From the NCBI GenBank assembly GCA_021464415.1, contig CM038471.1:77482414-77546413 (forward strand): a DNA stretch of 64,000 nt. The letters run 5' to 3'. Positions 11,501 to 21,450 of the stretch are shown one piece after another. Positions within the stretch are counted from its first letter, which is position 1. Every line of letters begins with the position of its first letter. This DNA is from Lonicera japonica (taxonomy: Eukaryota > Streptophyta > Magnoliopsida > Dipsacales > Caprifoliaceae). A program made the translations under genes and the position numbers. The notes under the pieces are model-generated. The model was not told the DNA's origin. It worked only from the letters and a program-made list of their open reading frames with translations, and searched no databases.

Positions 11501-13539
11501 GCTACAAATTGATGGTTTGTTAGTAGATCAGTGCCAAATTATATAGAAAAATTGAAATTACTTGAGAAGAAAACTGGAAATCGAAAAAGAAATAACAACA
11601 AAGAACTATTGAGCTTGAGCGAGTGGGATAACCTAGTTGGTAAGGCACCCACCCCAATTTAGGAGAGGTCCTGAGTTTGAGGCTCATCCGGGGTGTTGGG
11701 AGGGGGAGATTTTCGTTATTATTGTAGCAAAGGGAAGAGACATAGACCTTCCTTCTTTTTTTTTCTTTTATTTTTTCTTAATTTTTTTTTAAAAAAAAGA
11801 ACCATTGAGCTAAACAATTCATAATAAATAAACTAAAATTACTCAATCTTCCATATGCACAACCCAATTAACCATTTCTCCAAATTCCGCCAAGCATCCC
11901 AGCCCAGCCTAAAATTACTTGCTGCACCAAACTTGGTGAGAATCTTGCCATTTTTTTGGTGTTTTTATCATTGTTTGCTATGGCTGGTTCTCTGCCTTTG
12001 CGTTGTAACTGGCTTCTTATTTCCATTAAAAATTCTGTTTGATAAAAAAACATATGGAATATTATTTCTATTCATTTGTTTAATTCATACGTTGAGTCTT
12101 TAGAAATTATCTCTACAATGGATTCCCGCCACCCTTTTCCAGTCTTTCTCTCTCTCTCTCTCTCTCTTATGAAAAGAAATTTCAGACTCCCAAGTTTGGG
12201 GCTAAGAAAGAGTAGTGCTACACTTACCGGGTAATCTTACTCGATATTCTTACCGGTGTGCATTACATGGGTTGTACCTTTGCACCAACTCGACGAAGAA
12301 TTCACCCGATAAACTTCCCTACAGCGACTCAAAAGAATACTTTGCCGGGTTCATGCAAAAGGGATTTGAAGAAAACAGCCTTCACTGGTGCAGGCTGGGG
12401 TGGAAAGTACAACCGATTTCATGCCCCTCTTAAGAATAGGCGGCAAGCTTACCCGCTAAGAAAAGAATTTCTCCTTTCTCAAAGTCTCTTTTAGCATATG
12501 GGACCCATCCTCTTCCCATTGCTCTATTTCTCCTATTTCGCAATTCCTACAATCCTCTTTTTTTTTATTATTAGGAGTTCAATTATTGTTGTCAGAATAA
12601 GTTATTTGAGCATTTTGGTAATTTGGATCATTATGCATTTTGCTAGAGTAGTATTAGGAGCATCATTGAGATTATACACACTAGTATCTTATGGTATTTT
12701 TTCAGTAGTTCTGTTACTAAATTTGTCTTACTAATGGCCTAACCTTCTATTCTTTTTTCAATTTTTGGTCCACAGATCTCAAAATATGGGAAGTTCCCAT
12801 CACGCTACTTCTAAAACTCACCATCCCCCAATCCTCACCTTCGGAATGGAGCCGGTTGTACAGGTCTGCCAATATTGTGCTTTGCCCACTTGTACTTTTA
12901 TACACTTGCAAATCATTCATGCCATTAAATCATCCCATAATATTCCTCCTCCCAAATACTCATCTCCCCCTCTGGTTAGTAGTACTCTTTGGCAGCTCCT
13001 CTCTAGCACTTCTCCACTTCATCTTGGAAACTGAACCACCAAAAAACGAACAAATTCCAGTGGTCTTAGCCGCATTTATAATGAGTGTATTTTGGATCTC
13101 CACCACAGCTGGTGAACTACTCAACTGCCTAGCAGCCCTCGGCTCGCTCCTCGAGGTCCCACCAGCTCTACTAGGGTTGACTGTGTTGGCGTGGGGGAAC
13201 TCGGTGGGTGACCTGGTTGCTGATGTGGCAGTGGCGAAGGCGGGCCAGCCGGCTATGGCCATGGCTGGGTGCTTTGCAGGGCCCATGTTCAATATGCTGT
13301 TTGGGCTTGGGACAGCTTTGGTGATAGAGACAGCGAGTGTGTATCCGGAAGCGTATGAGCTCCGGTTCCATGTGAGTATTGCAGTTGCGTTCGTCTTCTT
13401 GTTCTTGAGCTTGATGGGGTCTTTGTTGGTGGTGACTTGGTGCAGGTTTAGGGTACCTAGATTTTGGGGTTTTTGCCTTGTTGGTCTCTACTTGGCCTTC
13501 ATAGCTGTAAGCCTAGTAATTGCAAAGTTCCAAGTGTGA
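5585..13539 (+). CDS. CCX: Cation/calcium exchanger (CCX; K+-dependent Na+/Ca2+ exchanger-like)
   Basis: Integral membrane cation antiporter of the CaCA superfamily. Exon 1 is 5585-6406 (274 codons), exon 2 about 12776-13539. The chosen ATG at 5585 starts a hydrophobic signal-anchor (MAFSLKPTPIPLFLLLSALF), as in plant CCX proteins; an upstream ATG at 5465 only adds polar residues. Exon 1 carries the alpha-1 repeat, GNGAPDVFASVAA (residues about 126-138), and further membrane spans. Exon 2 carries alpha-2, GNSVGDLVADVAVAKAGQ followed by GPMFNMLFGLG, and several spans. Combined length of about 528 residues fits the family. Exon 1 ends AAG|GTATTT in phase 0; the only good acceptor, TCCACAG at 12769-12775, then needs one more base to enter the conserved frame (LKIWEVP) at 12778. 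An AAAA run at 12781 is the likely site of a 1-base loss (error or mutation). A GTAAGC donor near 6438 could restore the phase but would translate a poly-T tract. The LINE lies in the intron. Confidence 0.85.
7277..11082 (-). mobile_element. L1-type LINE, antisense in the CCX intron
   Basis: Non-LTR retrotransposon on the minus strand. A 12-base T run at 7277-7288 is the poly(A) tail in plus-strand view. The element begins close to the endonuclease start codon at 11082; no ORF1 (gag-like) is visible upstream, so it looks 5' truncated or to have lost ORF1. I could not find a convincing target-site duplication. Its position within a host intron and antisense orientation is a tolerated configuration. 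Confidence 0.9.
7419..11082 (-). pseudogene. LINE endonuclease-reverse transcriptase polyprotein, frameshifted
   Basis: Minus-strand domain order: apurinic-like endonuclease (11082-10549, starts MKILSWNIRGLGGKEKRR, has QETKKEE, GGDFNVVR), its end with TSDHCPIVL (10522-9899), reverse transcriptase fingers and palm (9923-9129; FRPISLV, DFEKAYD), palm with RQGDPLSPFLF and catalytic FADD (9171-8407), thumb, and a C-terminal zinc-finger RVT domain with CxxC-H-C spacing (8588-7419). Five consecutive pieces are each shifted by one base, near 10565, 9966, 9175 and within a G7 run at about 8514-8520. No premature stop of the nonsense type is needed to explain the breaks. Inactive as read. Confidence 0.9.
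11614..11800 (+). repeat. SINE-like tRNA-derived element
   Basis: Head resembles a tRNA: A-box-like ACCTAGTTGGTAAGG (11631-11645) and B-box-like GGTCCTGAGTTTGAGGC (11667-11683), followed by an unrelated body and a T/C-rich tail with long T and A runs. This arrangement is typical of plant SINEs. No target duplication was confirmed. Confidence 0.5.
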
Positions 13540-16353
13540 TGGTGGCGGAGGGGTGACACGACAAGGTGGGTGGTTATAACCATGCAACGACAGAAAACAC
13601 CCGCCCCCAGCCCAGACCATCTTTGCCTTCATGAGAGGTGATTCCCTGTGTGATTGGGAGAGAAGATGAGAGAGGGGGGGAGGTTAACTTCCACTAAAAC
13701 CACACACTGATGGACCCAACCTACCCCTTAGCCAAGAAGTAAATATTTGTTACGGGAGTTGTGATGATGACATGGCGTAATTGATTTAGTATGGTTTGTT
13801 GGATTTGTAAAGAGAAGGACTGGGATTCTTGTGCATGCTGGGACTACATAATTACAAAAGAATTATTGAAGTGATTTGGACATTTGATTCATTATCTAAC
13901 GGTTGTCATTCAATTCGTCATACCATGTCATTGTGAGAACGGGTGTGGATGCCCAAATGAAATATTGGCAACCGGTTCATTTTCGCTGTTGTTTTTTCAA
14001 GGAAAGATTTCAATATTATGAAACTTGGGCAGTCTGAAGATAAGTATAGCTTATTTCACGGATCAATTTTATATATTTGATTCATGCCGTTTGTTCTGTT
14101 ACAGAATTGAACTTTTTTTTTTTTTTACTTTAAACGTGTTCTCAGCGAGTTGGCTGAAATAGTTACCGAAAATTAGAAAATCGTATGATTGTATCAGCTC
14201 AATGTACTTGTTAGGAGAAAGATTGTAGTTTTTGCAGGAAGATGTATGAGAAATGATTGCACTCAGGTTGCCCAGGAATTGTTACTTCAGTTTTTTAAGC
14301 TAGTTGATTTTTCACTGATTGTTCGTGTTTATGGGTTTTACAGTTTTAATAGTCACTATTCTTCGTGATTTTTTCAGTGCCTCTAAATAAAAGTTATGTT
14401 TGGTTCGAAAGCTGTATTCTATTTAACGTGATTAAGTTTCATGCATATGAAATGAGCGCTACAAAAAAAACAGTGCAATTGTATGTTAGTTCGGTTTCTG
14501 AAATAGATAGAAGTCTTAATTACATATTGTCTTTATATTTCTCTGCAAATTAAAACTTTTTTGGACATAATTTCATTTTATTTCTTCCCCATGATATTCA
14601 TTTATGTTATATTTATTTTACAAATTACATATTTATATTTATGCTTTATCTCCTGTTGAAGGCTTAATTAGTCATATGTGGCTTTTGCTAATTACACTTA
14701 TCTGCCCTATTATTGACTATTCTCTAAAATATTAACATACACTTAAATGACAATACTATCCTTATGAATATACGTACACATGAATATTTATTATCCTAGC
14801 TATTTTTTTTTTCATTAATTGAAAACCTGAATTTAGCATTAGCTAATTTTATTTTTGTAACAGATACTTTTTAAATATGAAGGGAAAATTATGAAATTGT
14901 GAGAATTAGGAGCAAGAATTTATTTACCAATTTAATTATTTTGGGAGATAATGAAAAATGAGGATATTTGATTGAAAATTATGATTTGCTGTAATTGTTT
15001 AGACAATAATTAAATAACATTAACACGATCAGAATAAAGGATTGCTTCGGAGAACCTACATATAGTTTGTAAAAATAAAAATGCAGAAGCTATATTTTAA
15101 TCAAAAAAATAACAATTATTACTTCCTATCATCTCCGCTTACACTTTCGCAAACTTATTAATATATTTTTTGTAAGATATTGGAGAAGTATTTAATATTT
15201 GCTTTCCGGAAAAAAAGAAGCTATTTCTATTACCGTTATAAAACAAGATATTGAAAAATGGGACTTACTTAAAAAAAAAATCCACAAAAAAATTAGGGAA
15301 TAATATTTTTTGGAAATTAAGAACTTATATTTGACCAAATTCTAAAAATAGTGAAAAGTTAATTTTGCAATAAATTTTTAAATGGTAAGTTTTTATGGAA
15401 TTGTGCAAAATTAAGTTTGCATTATATGTTTTTTAGTATATCATTATGAAAAAATGTTTATTTGACGTTGGTTTAGAATAATTTTAACAAATTACATATT
15501 TAAACTCATTTGTTAATAAAATACACATGAATATTTTTTCAGGGTTATAAAAACTTAAGTTTGCACTAATTGTTTTATAAAACACTATTATGTGTTTGAG
15601 TTTATTTGACATTGTTTTAGAGTCTTATGAGTAAAATATAAAAATATAAACATATCATAGAAAACAAATTTGCATTAAATTTTTTGAATTGCAAAGTTAA
15701 GTTTGCACAAAACACAATTTTGTGCGAAGCTAAGTTTGCAGAAAATATAATTTTGGTAAAAGCCCTTTATTTTAAAACACAATTAATAAATAAACCCTTT
15801 GTTTAGAAAAATAATAAAAACTAAAGTCCTTATTTCTTGTTTTTGGTTCCCAACAAGGTGTTCATGCCTGCTTTTGCGCACCTCGACTAAGTCCTTATTT
15901 CCAAAACGACATTATTCACCAGATTTTTTATGAACCTTTTAACCTATTTCTAGGTTATAAAATTGTTTTTGCTACTATTTTTTTTTCCCATAATTCATTT
16001 AGCACGAACTTAGCCAACACAAACATAACCTGTCTAAACACGTTGCAACTCGATATATATGATTATAATTGTTGTATCCTAATAGACACATCTTAACGAG
16101 ACTAGAAACGTATATATTTCTCTTATTTAGACATGAAAATATATTATTAGCAACAAAAGTTTAATTTTATATTAATTTTGTTTCAATATTTGAATACAGA
16201 CGGAACAAGATATCATGTTAATAATTCCAAAAACAAAAAACAACAAGAACACGGATATAATTTCTGTTGTCAATTTGATATTAATTTTATTTTATTTCAT
16301 GAGATATTTTTATATTATTTCTAAAATTATCGGTCCTGTATTTATTTATTTAG
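13540..16353. other. CCX 3' flank and intergenic DNA
   Basis: The first few hundred bases (to about 14100) are GC-richer and should be 3' UTR. From 14550 to 16340 the DNA is very AT-rich. Degenerate copies of AAGTTTGCA recur between about 15410 and 15740 without fixed spacing. No gene, RNA or bounded transposon could be supported. Confidence 0.4.
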
Positions 16354-16361
16354 TATATATA
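16354..16361 (+). promoter_or_regulatory. Candidate TATA box of the NF-YC gene
   Basis: TATATATA at 16354-16361 lies about 30 bases before a CT- and GA-rich leader typical of plant 5' UTRs (16385-16560), preceded by a GGGGCCCGGG patch at 16372-16381. Placement relative to the downstream NF-YC exon makes it the best promoter candidate; transcription start is inferred, not shown. Confidence 0.45.
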
Positions 16362-16669
16362 CAGAACAAGCGGGGCCCGGGTGAAACCTCGTAGAGAGAA
16401 ACAAAATAAGAAAGAGAGCGAGTGATTGAGTGAGTGAGTCAGAATCCAACTGTCCCTTTCCCTCCTCCGTTTCTTTGAGGTTCGGTTCGTTTCGTTTCGT
16501 CGACCAAAACATACACCTCTCCGATATTTTCCTTCCCAAATCAATCAAACCCTAGAAAATGGCCAATCTCTCCCTCTTTTCGCCAAATTCCCCCTTTAAT
16601 GATTTTCTTTTATTTTTCCATTTAATTTAGTCTCTCTTAATTAATAATCCTTTTCTTCTGAATTTTCAG

Positions 16670-16714
16670 GCCTTTCGATCATCGCTAGAATAGTAGCCTA
16701 AATCCTACTTGAAA
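16670..16714 (+). other. Probable non-coding 5' UTR exon of NF-YC
   Basis: Preceded by a strong acceptor (TCTTCTGAATTTTCAG, ending 16669) and followed by AAAG|GTATTC at 16715. It lacks a useful start codon. An upstream leader exon would end near 16479 (GAG|GTTCGG) or elsewhere. The next acceptor, ACTGCAG, ends at 20117, 17 bases before the NF-YC start codon. Confidence 0.45.
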
Positions 16715-16825
16715 GGTATTCGGTATTCCCTCCCCCCTCTCTCTCTCTCTCTCTGTATGTGTGTGTGTGTTATGTACGTATGTGTTTTTGTATGCCAAAA
16801 TTCTATACGAATATATATATATACA

Positions 16826-17015
16826 CGGAAAATTTCTCATGCGGACAGGGACCTAAGGTTTTTGTTGCTAAAAACATATCCCAATGTATTCACGAAGAAA
16901 AACTGCCGCTATCGGTGCGGATGGTTTTTGTCGCTAAAAACATATTTCAATGTATTCGCAGCGAAAAACTGTCGCCAAAGGTTCTGGTCCACATGAGAAA
17001 TGTACTGTATATATA
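16826..17015. mobile_element. MITE with two tandem 66-bp internal units
   Basis: Terminal inverted repeats: left ATTTCTCATGCGGACAGG (16832-16849), right CCACATGAGAAATG (16989-17002). Two direct repeats start at 16857 and 16923, each with GCTAAAAACATAT and CAATGTATTC, each ending in a GCGAAAAACTG-type segment complementary to its own start. The same core, AAACATATCCCAAATG, occurs in inverted orientation in the copy at 62045-62170. Confidence 0.7.
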
Positions 17016-18326
17016 TGTATGTATCTATCTGGCATAAAATACTGATGTATCTAGTTCACCACGTATTATTGATTAGAATTGGGGTTCCATATCACATGCA
17101 TCCTTATGAAAACCTCTTTCAACCAATAAGTGATCGTTAGATCAAAATGTCAATTTTTTATGTCATGTAAAGGACTCTTTTGTACGTGTATGTATATGTG
17201 TATACATGTTACATATAACGAGTTTTGGTGGTGTGGAGGATCTAATATGCATCAATGTTTCTTTCTTTTTCTTTTTCTTTTTTTGAATTTTATGAAATAT
17301 TGTTAGTTTTTGGCATCACAAGCTTTGGTTTGAATGCACTAAGATTTGATTTGTTGAATTAGTTTATTTATTTTTCCTTTTTAATCACATTCGTAAATTG
17401 TCATGATCCAAATGAAGGCCACACATGGGAACAATGAAAATATCATTGATTTTGGAAGGAATTTGAATTTCTGATGGTAAAGACATTTAATCTGGATCAA
17501 GAGGAATGTTCTTCATTTAATTTTCTCTTTGTTTTCGTAGATTTTTGTAGGCTGTTTATTTTTCATCAATCATTCAAGTGTTGGAACTTGTTTGATTTGA
17601 TCAAGAACGCAGCTTGGCGTGGCAATATATCATTTTTAATGATAGTGAAAATGGATTGAAGGTGAATTTCTTATTATTTTAGGAACCAAGAAAAGATTTA
17701 CATTGCTTTCCACATAACTTGAGATTGTTAGATATTTGGCTATTCAAGTGCCGTTTTTTATGCGATAATGCCCAAATTTTAGCTCTCTTCTAGTTTACTG
17801 GTTACACTTCCCAAAAAGGAGTTGAAGGGGCTGTCCTTTATCCGTATAGACAAAGTGTTAGCGTTAGATTTTGGCTACCTATCCCATTGTATGTTAACAC
17901 TAGGCACATGAAGCTCAAGACATAATATTTTGGTGAGATAAGGAGGTGTTTTTCCTTTAAAGTCGTGTCTTTTATTCCGTTAAATGGTTGAGGCCAAAAT
18001 TTAAATTCCTCCCAATTTTTTCATGGCACTTGCTAGAAAGAGACTCAAAATATTGGAAAATTACAGTGTTTTGAAAACGAGAGCGTAGATGGTTTGGTTA
18101 GGTTTTATCTCTGTGTTTGAGTAATGGAAATTTTTGGTTGGACAGCTATTACTCCTTTTTAAGAATTAGGAAAATAAATAAAGAAATGGGCTTGTTCTCA
18201 GGCTCTATTCTCCCCTAGCACTTTTTAGATAATGCTTTTTAGATAATGAAGATCAAATAGATAACGAAGGCTCGATTGTTTATATATAGGGAGATATTTA
18301 TCTTCCTCTGGATGTATGCTAATACC

Positions 18327-19200
18327 CAATGTTTTAAATTGTGGTAGTGTAACGCGTTGCTAAATTGTGTAGCTTTCATAAATTGCGTAATAGCGTAAGT
18401 AATTCGGAAAATGAATAGCGTAATAATAAAAAATTATATTATACTAAAGAACATTAATAAAAATCCATTAAAAGACTAAAAATAACCAAAATATACAAAT
18501 CCAAGTAACATAACACACATTCAAAATTTCAAACACATCAAGTTCTAATGTTGAAACTTTTCAGTCTGATTGGAGAGAAACTAATTTATTACCTTCAGTC
18601 TGATTAAAAATTTAACAACTAATTTAAATGAACAAGGGTACAAATTTATTGGCTAGAAACTGAGTAAATGAACAAGGGAAAAATTGAGTAAAAAGCAGTG
18701 TTTATTACCTTCAGTCTTCAGAGGAGAAAACGAGTAGCAGAGGCGTGGTACACACGGAGAGTGTAGGAGAAAACAACTAGGGTTTCACCCACTGTCCAGC
18801 TTCGTTCCAAGTTGCAACAGAGAGAGTAGCTTCGTTGCTGTGTTGGTTTGTGTCCAGTGGAGAAGAGCATTCAACAGCTCAGAGGAGAAGAGGAAAGGAG
18901 AGTTCAACAGCTCAGAGGAGAAGAGAAGCAGAAGAGAGTTCAACGTTGGCTAGAGGAGAAGAGAAAAGAAGGCTAGGGTTCGGATCTCCCTTTTCATTTT
19001 TTTAAGTTGGTCTCAAATAGCGTGAGTAATTTACCAATTGCGTCAAATAGCTTGGGTTTAGCGCAACATAGAGTAAAATAGCGTGCCATGTCATCAAATA
19101 TTGTAAGCAATTTGAGAAAAAGGGAACTGGACTCATGCTATGTAGCGTTTGATGCCCCAAAAACACAATAGTGCGCCTCGTGGCGCGCAATTTAAAACAC
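18327..19200. mobile_element. Non-autonomous Mutator-like element with TSD
   Basis: Ends are inverted: left ATGTTTTAAATTGTGG, right rc GTGTTTTAAATTGCGC. Flanks repeat TGCTAATACC exactly (18317-18326 and 19201-19210), a 9-10-bp target duplication pointing to Mutator-like elements. Subterminal AATAGCGT motifs recur near both ends. The middle has three copies of TTACCTTCAGTCT (about 18590, 18596-18610 region and 18708) and a purine-rich tandem block, CAACAGCTCAGAGGAGAAGA, at 18873 and 18905, plus AGGGTTT motifs like those of plant 5' leaders. No intact ORF. Confidence 0.8.
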
Positions 19201-20134
19201 TGCTAATACCAGAAGCTACTTCAACCACCGGATTTTAATTGTGGTTGTTCTTGTGTTAGTGTTGAAGGTTGGATTTTCTTTCCATAAACACAGTGGAAAT
19301 GAATAGGACCCTAACCCAAGGAATCACAGATGCCAGTGCGGGTATCTTACGATATGGCACAATACGACAAATCTGGTAAAACAAAGATACAATACCACTG
19401 AGATACACTAATATATATATATATATATATAAATATACCTATGTGGACCTCTTACTAAGTAGCGCTTTATATGGGGCCTCACATGACTTAGGGTGCATTT
19501 GGATGGTTTACATGGAAAACAAACAAACTTGTGGGGAGGTTGTTTTTGGATTCTCCGGGAGGGAAAAAATAGACTAAAATCAAATTGTATGATGGAGGTG
19601 GCTTAATTGCAAAATTAACCGATCAAACACCAAGTGGTCGTTAGCCAGTAAATATCTAAGAACTTTCTTTTATTTTATTCTTTAAAAAAAGGTTTAAAAA
19701 AGGGAAAAAAGAGAACACTGTTGTAGGTGGAATCAATTAATTCCAAATACAACAGTCAATTAGTTAGTGCTCGGCTCCAGTTATTGCGTGTGTGATGCCA
19801 TAGGGGTTTAGACCTAATCAAGTCATTTATTTGGAGTCAATGTCAAGTCTTACATTGGGAAGGCCATTTTTACTTGAACCCAAAATTTCAACCAAGGTTG
19901 TTTGTATTTATGGAAGACCAAAGACCTGGAGAAATGGATCAATTGGCGTTTCCTTTTTGCCAAATAAATGAATTGTTTGAAAAGATCCCTATAATAGAGG
20001 ACTTTGAGGCTATGAAATCAATCTTTAGATATACACATATCTGTAGATCATTCATCTACAGCCAAGCTGTTTCCTATTTTCATGTTCACTTCATTGCCTC
20101 TCTTATATATACTGCAGAATAAGTGCCAGAAAGA

Positions 20135-20938
20135 ATGGATCAGCAAGGGCATGGACAGCCCGAGGTGCCAAATGTAGTTGGCAGTGCACCTCAATTGCCA
20201 TACGGCGTAAATCCGTATGACTCGAATCAATTGAGTGGGACCCCTGGCCGTGGAGCACTAGTAACATCAGTTGGAGCTATGCAACCCACAAGTCAACCCT
20301 CAGGGGCCCAGCTCGCGCAACAGCAACTCGCCTACCAGCACATCCATCAACAGCAACAACAGCAACTTCACCAGCAACTACAGTCCTTTTGGGCCAACCA
20401 GTACCAAGAAATCGAGAAAGTCACCGACTTCAAGAACCACAGTCTCCCATTGGCCAGGATCAAGAAGATCATGAAGGCTGATGAGGATGTCCGCATGATA
20501 TCGGCTGAGGCTCCAATCGTGTTCGCCAGGGCATGCGAGATGTTCATCTTGGAGTTGACTTTACGGTCTTGGAACCACACAGAGGAGAACAAGAGGCGGA
20601 CCCTTCAGAAGAACGATATCGCAGCGGCAATAACGAGGACTGATATCTTTGACTTTTTGGTTGACATTGTGCCGAGGGAGGAACTGAAGGATGAGGCTCT
20701 AGCGTCGATCCCGAGGGGAACAATGCCGGTCGGAGGGGGTTCTGACGCATTTCCTTACTATTATATGTCACCAGCTCAGCACTCGCCGACAGCTGGAGCT
20801 CCGGCAATGATGATGAGCAAGCCGATGATGGAATCCGGTTTGTATGCACAGCAGCCTCCTCCTCACCCCTACATGGCAGCCCCACAATTGTGGCCTCAGG
20901 AACCCCAGCAACAACCGCAGTCACCCTCGGATTCTTAG
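20135..20938 (+). CDS. NF-YC: NF-YC (CBF-C/HAP5) transcription factor subunit
   Basis: Histone-fold subunit of the CCAAT-binding NF-Y trimer; dimerises with NF-YB, then binds NF-YA or alternative partners such as CONSTANS-type proteins in the nucleus. Start ATG at 20135 gives [10 protein letters not shown], matching the conserved N-terminus; the upstream GTG frame extension is intron-proximal leader. The protein is 267 residues in one exon. Residues about 55-87 are glutamine-rich; the histone-fold spans about 98-181, with [54 protein letters not shown] and [15 protein letters not shown] all present. The C-terminus is rich in Pro, Met and Gln. This pattern fits the NF-YC1/3/4/9 group of ubiquitously expressed flowering-time and hormone-response subunits. 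It is intact with no odd codon use. The 5' UTR is probably spliced; a GTAAAG shortly after the stop (20963) with acceptors at 21570 and 21973 hints at 3'-UTR splicing. Confidence 0.97.
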   Translation: MDQQGHGQPEVPNVVGSAPQLPYGVNPYDSNQLSGTPGRGALVTSVGAMQPTSQPSGAQLAQQQLAYQHIHQQQQQQLHQQLQSFWANQYQEIEKVTDFKNHSLPLARIKKIMKADEDVRMISAEAPIVFARACEMFILELTLRSWNHTEENKRRTLQKNDIAAAITRTDIFDFLVDIVPREELKDEALASIPRGTMPVGGGSDAFPYYYMSPAQHSPTAGAPAMMMSKPMMESGLYAQQPPPHPYMAAPQLWPQEPQQQPQSPSDS

Positions 20939-21025
20939 TGGCTGAAGCATATGCTATTTCTGGTAAAGTACAACTGTTTTTGCATTTTTTGTTTGATTGA
21001 TTAGTCATTGCTGGCTGAAGTTTAC

Positions 21026-21209
21026 TACTCCCTCCCTCTCAATTTGAAAGTCCTACTTTTCGGAATCTCTCAAATTGGTAGTCCCACTTCCTTTTTAGGA
21101 CGTAATCAAAGTACCAAATCTCACAAATGAAAATAAGTTGCATCTTTGAGCATTGATTAGGTTGAAATTAGTGTTTCCTTAAAAGTACAAAAGTCAAAAG
21201 TCGGGAGTA
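21026..21209. mobile_element. Stowaway-like (Tc1/mariner) MITE
   Basis: Left end TACTCCCTCCCTCTCAATTT, right end GTCAAAAGTCGGGAGTA, inverted with an outer TA on both sides, as for Stowaway elements with TA duplication. 184 bp, non-coding, in the NF-YC 3' region. Confidence 0.75.
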
Positions 21210-21253
21210 TTCTATACTTTCCGTCCGGTGAAGAACATTATTGCTATTATGAT

Positions 21254-21450
21254 CTGCTCCTTCCATCTCAAATATATGGTTCCAGTACTATCTTTTTCAG
21301 GATATCTCTCAAATAGTTGCATCTCCTTTTTGTGCCAAACCTCTGGATGGAAAATAAGTTGTGTTCTTGACCATTTATTATGTTGAAATGAGTGTTTCCA
21401 TAAAATGTACCAAAGTCAAATTTGTGAATAAATTTGAGACAGAGGCAGTA
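21254..21450. mobile_element. Second Stowaway-like MITE
   Basis: Left CTGCTCCTTCCATCTCAAAT, right AATTTGAGACAGAGGCAGTA, inverted. The interior resembles the copy at 21026-21209 (both have a GTTGCATCT-type block and GTTTCC.TAAAA.GTAC..AAGTCAAA), so the two are diverged members of one family in tandem. Confidence 0.7.

Larger units (their letters stand above)
6407..12775 (+). other. Large CCX intron (6.4 kb) hosting transposons
   Basis: Starts GTATTT directly before a poly-T run and ends in a pyrimidine-rich tract and CACAG. Contents: unique sequence 6430-7276; antisense LINE 7277-11082; a SINE-like unit near 11614-11800; a CT dinucleotide run at about 12149-12168; and a GC-richer patch at 12215-12490 with small overlapping ORFs that resemble no protein I know. 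Most of the intron length is due to the LINE. Confidence 0.75.
16715..20117 (+). other. Putative 3.4-kb 5'-UTR intron of NF-YC
   Basis: Bounded by GTATTC and ACTGCAG. It starts with CT and GT microsatellites, then a tandem MITE (16826-17015), moderately AT-rich unique DNA to 18316, a Mutator-like element (18327-19200), a TA repeat near 19413-19430 and a fragment starting TTAGGGTGCATTTGGATGG (19488) that looks like a Harbinger-type end. No coding exon is evident inside. Confidence 0.5.

Noticed and set aside
12960..13292. Minus ORFs opposite CCX exon 2
   Set aside because: Complement of conserved alpha-2 sequence, no family signature.
15410..15740. Recurring AAGTTTGCA motifs, CRISPR-like at first glance
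   Set aside because: Spacing irregular, repeats short and degenerate; this is eukaryotic DNA and no cas gene exists.
16342..16548. Overlapping minus ORFs at the NF-YC leader
   Set aside because: Fall in a CT/GA-rich leader and resemble no protein.
20544..21008. 154-codon minus ORF opposite NF-YC
   Set aside because: Shadow of the NF-YC histone-fold and C-terminus.
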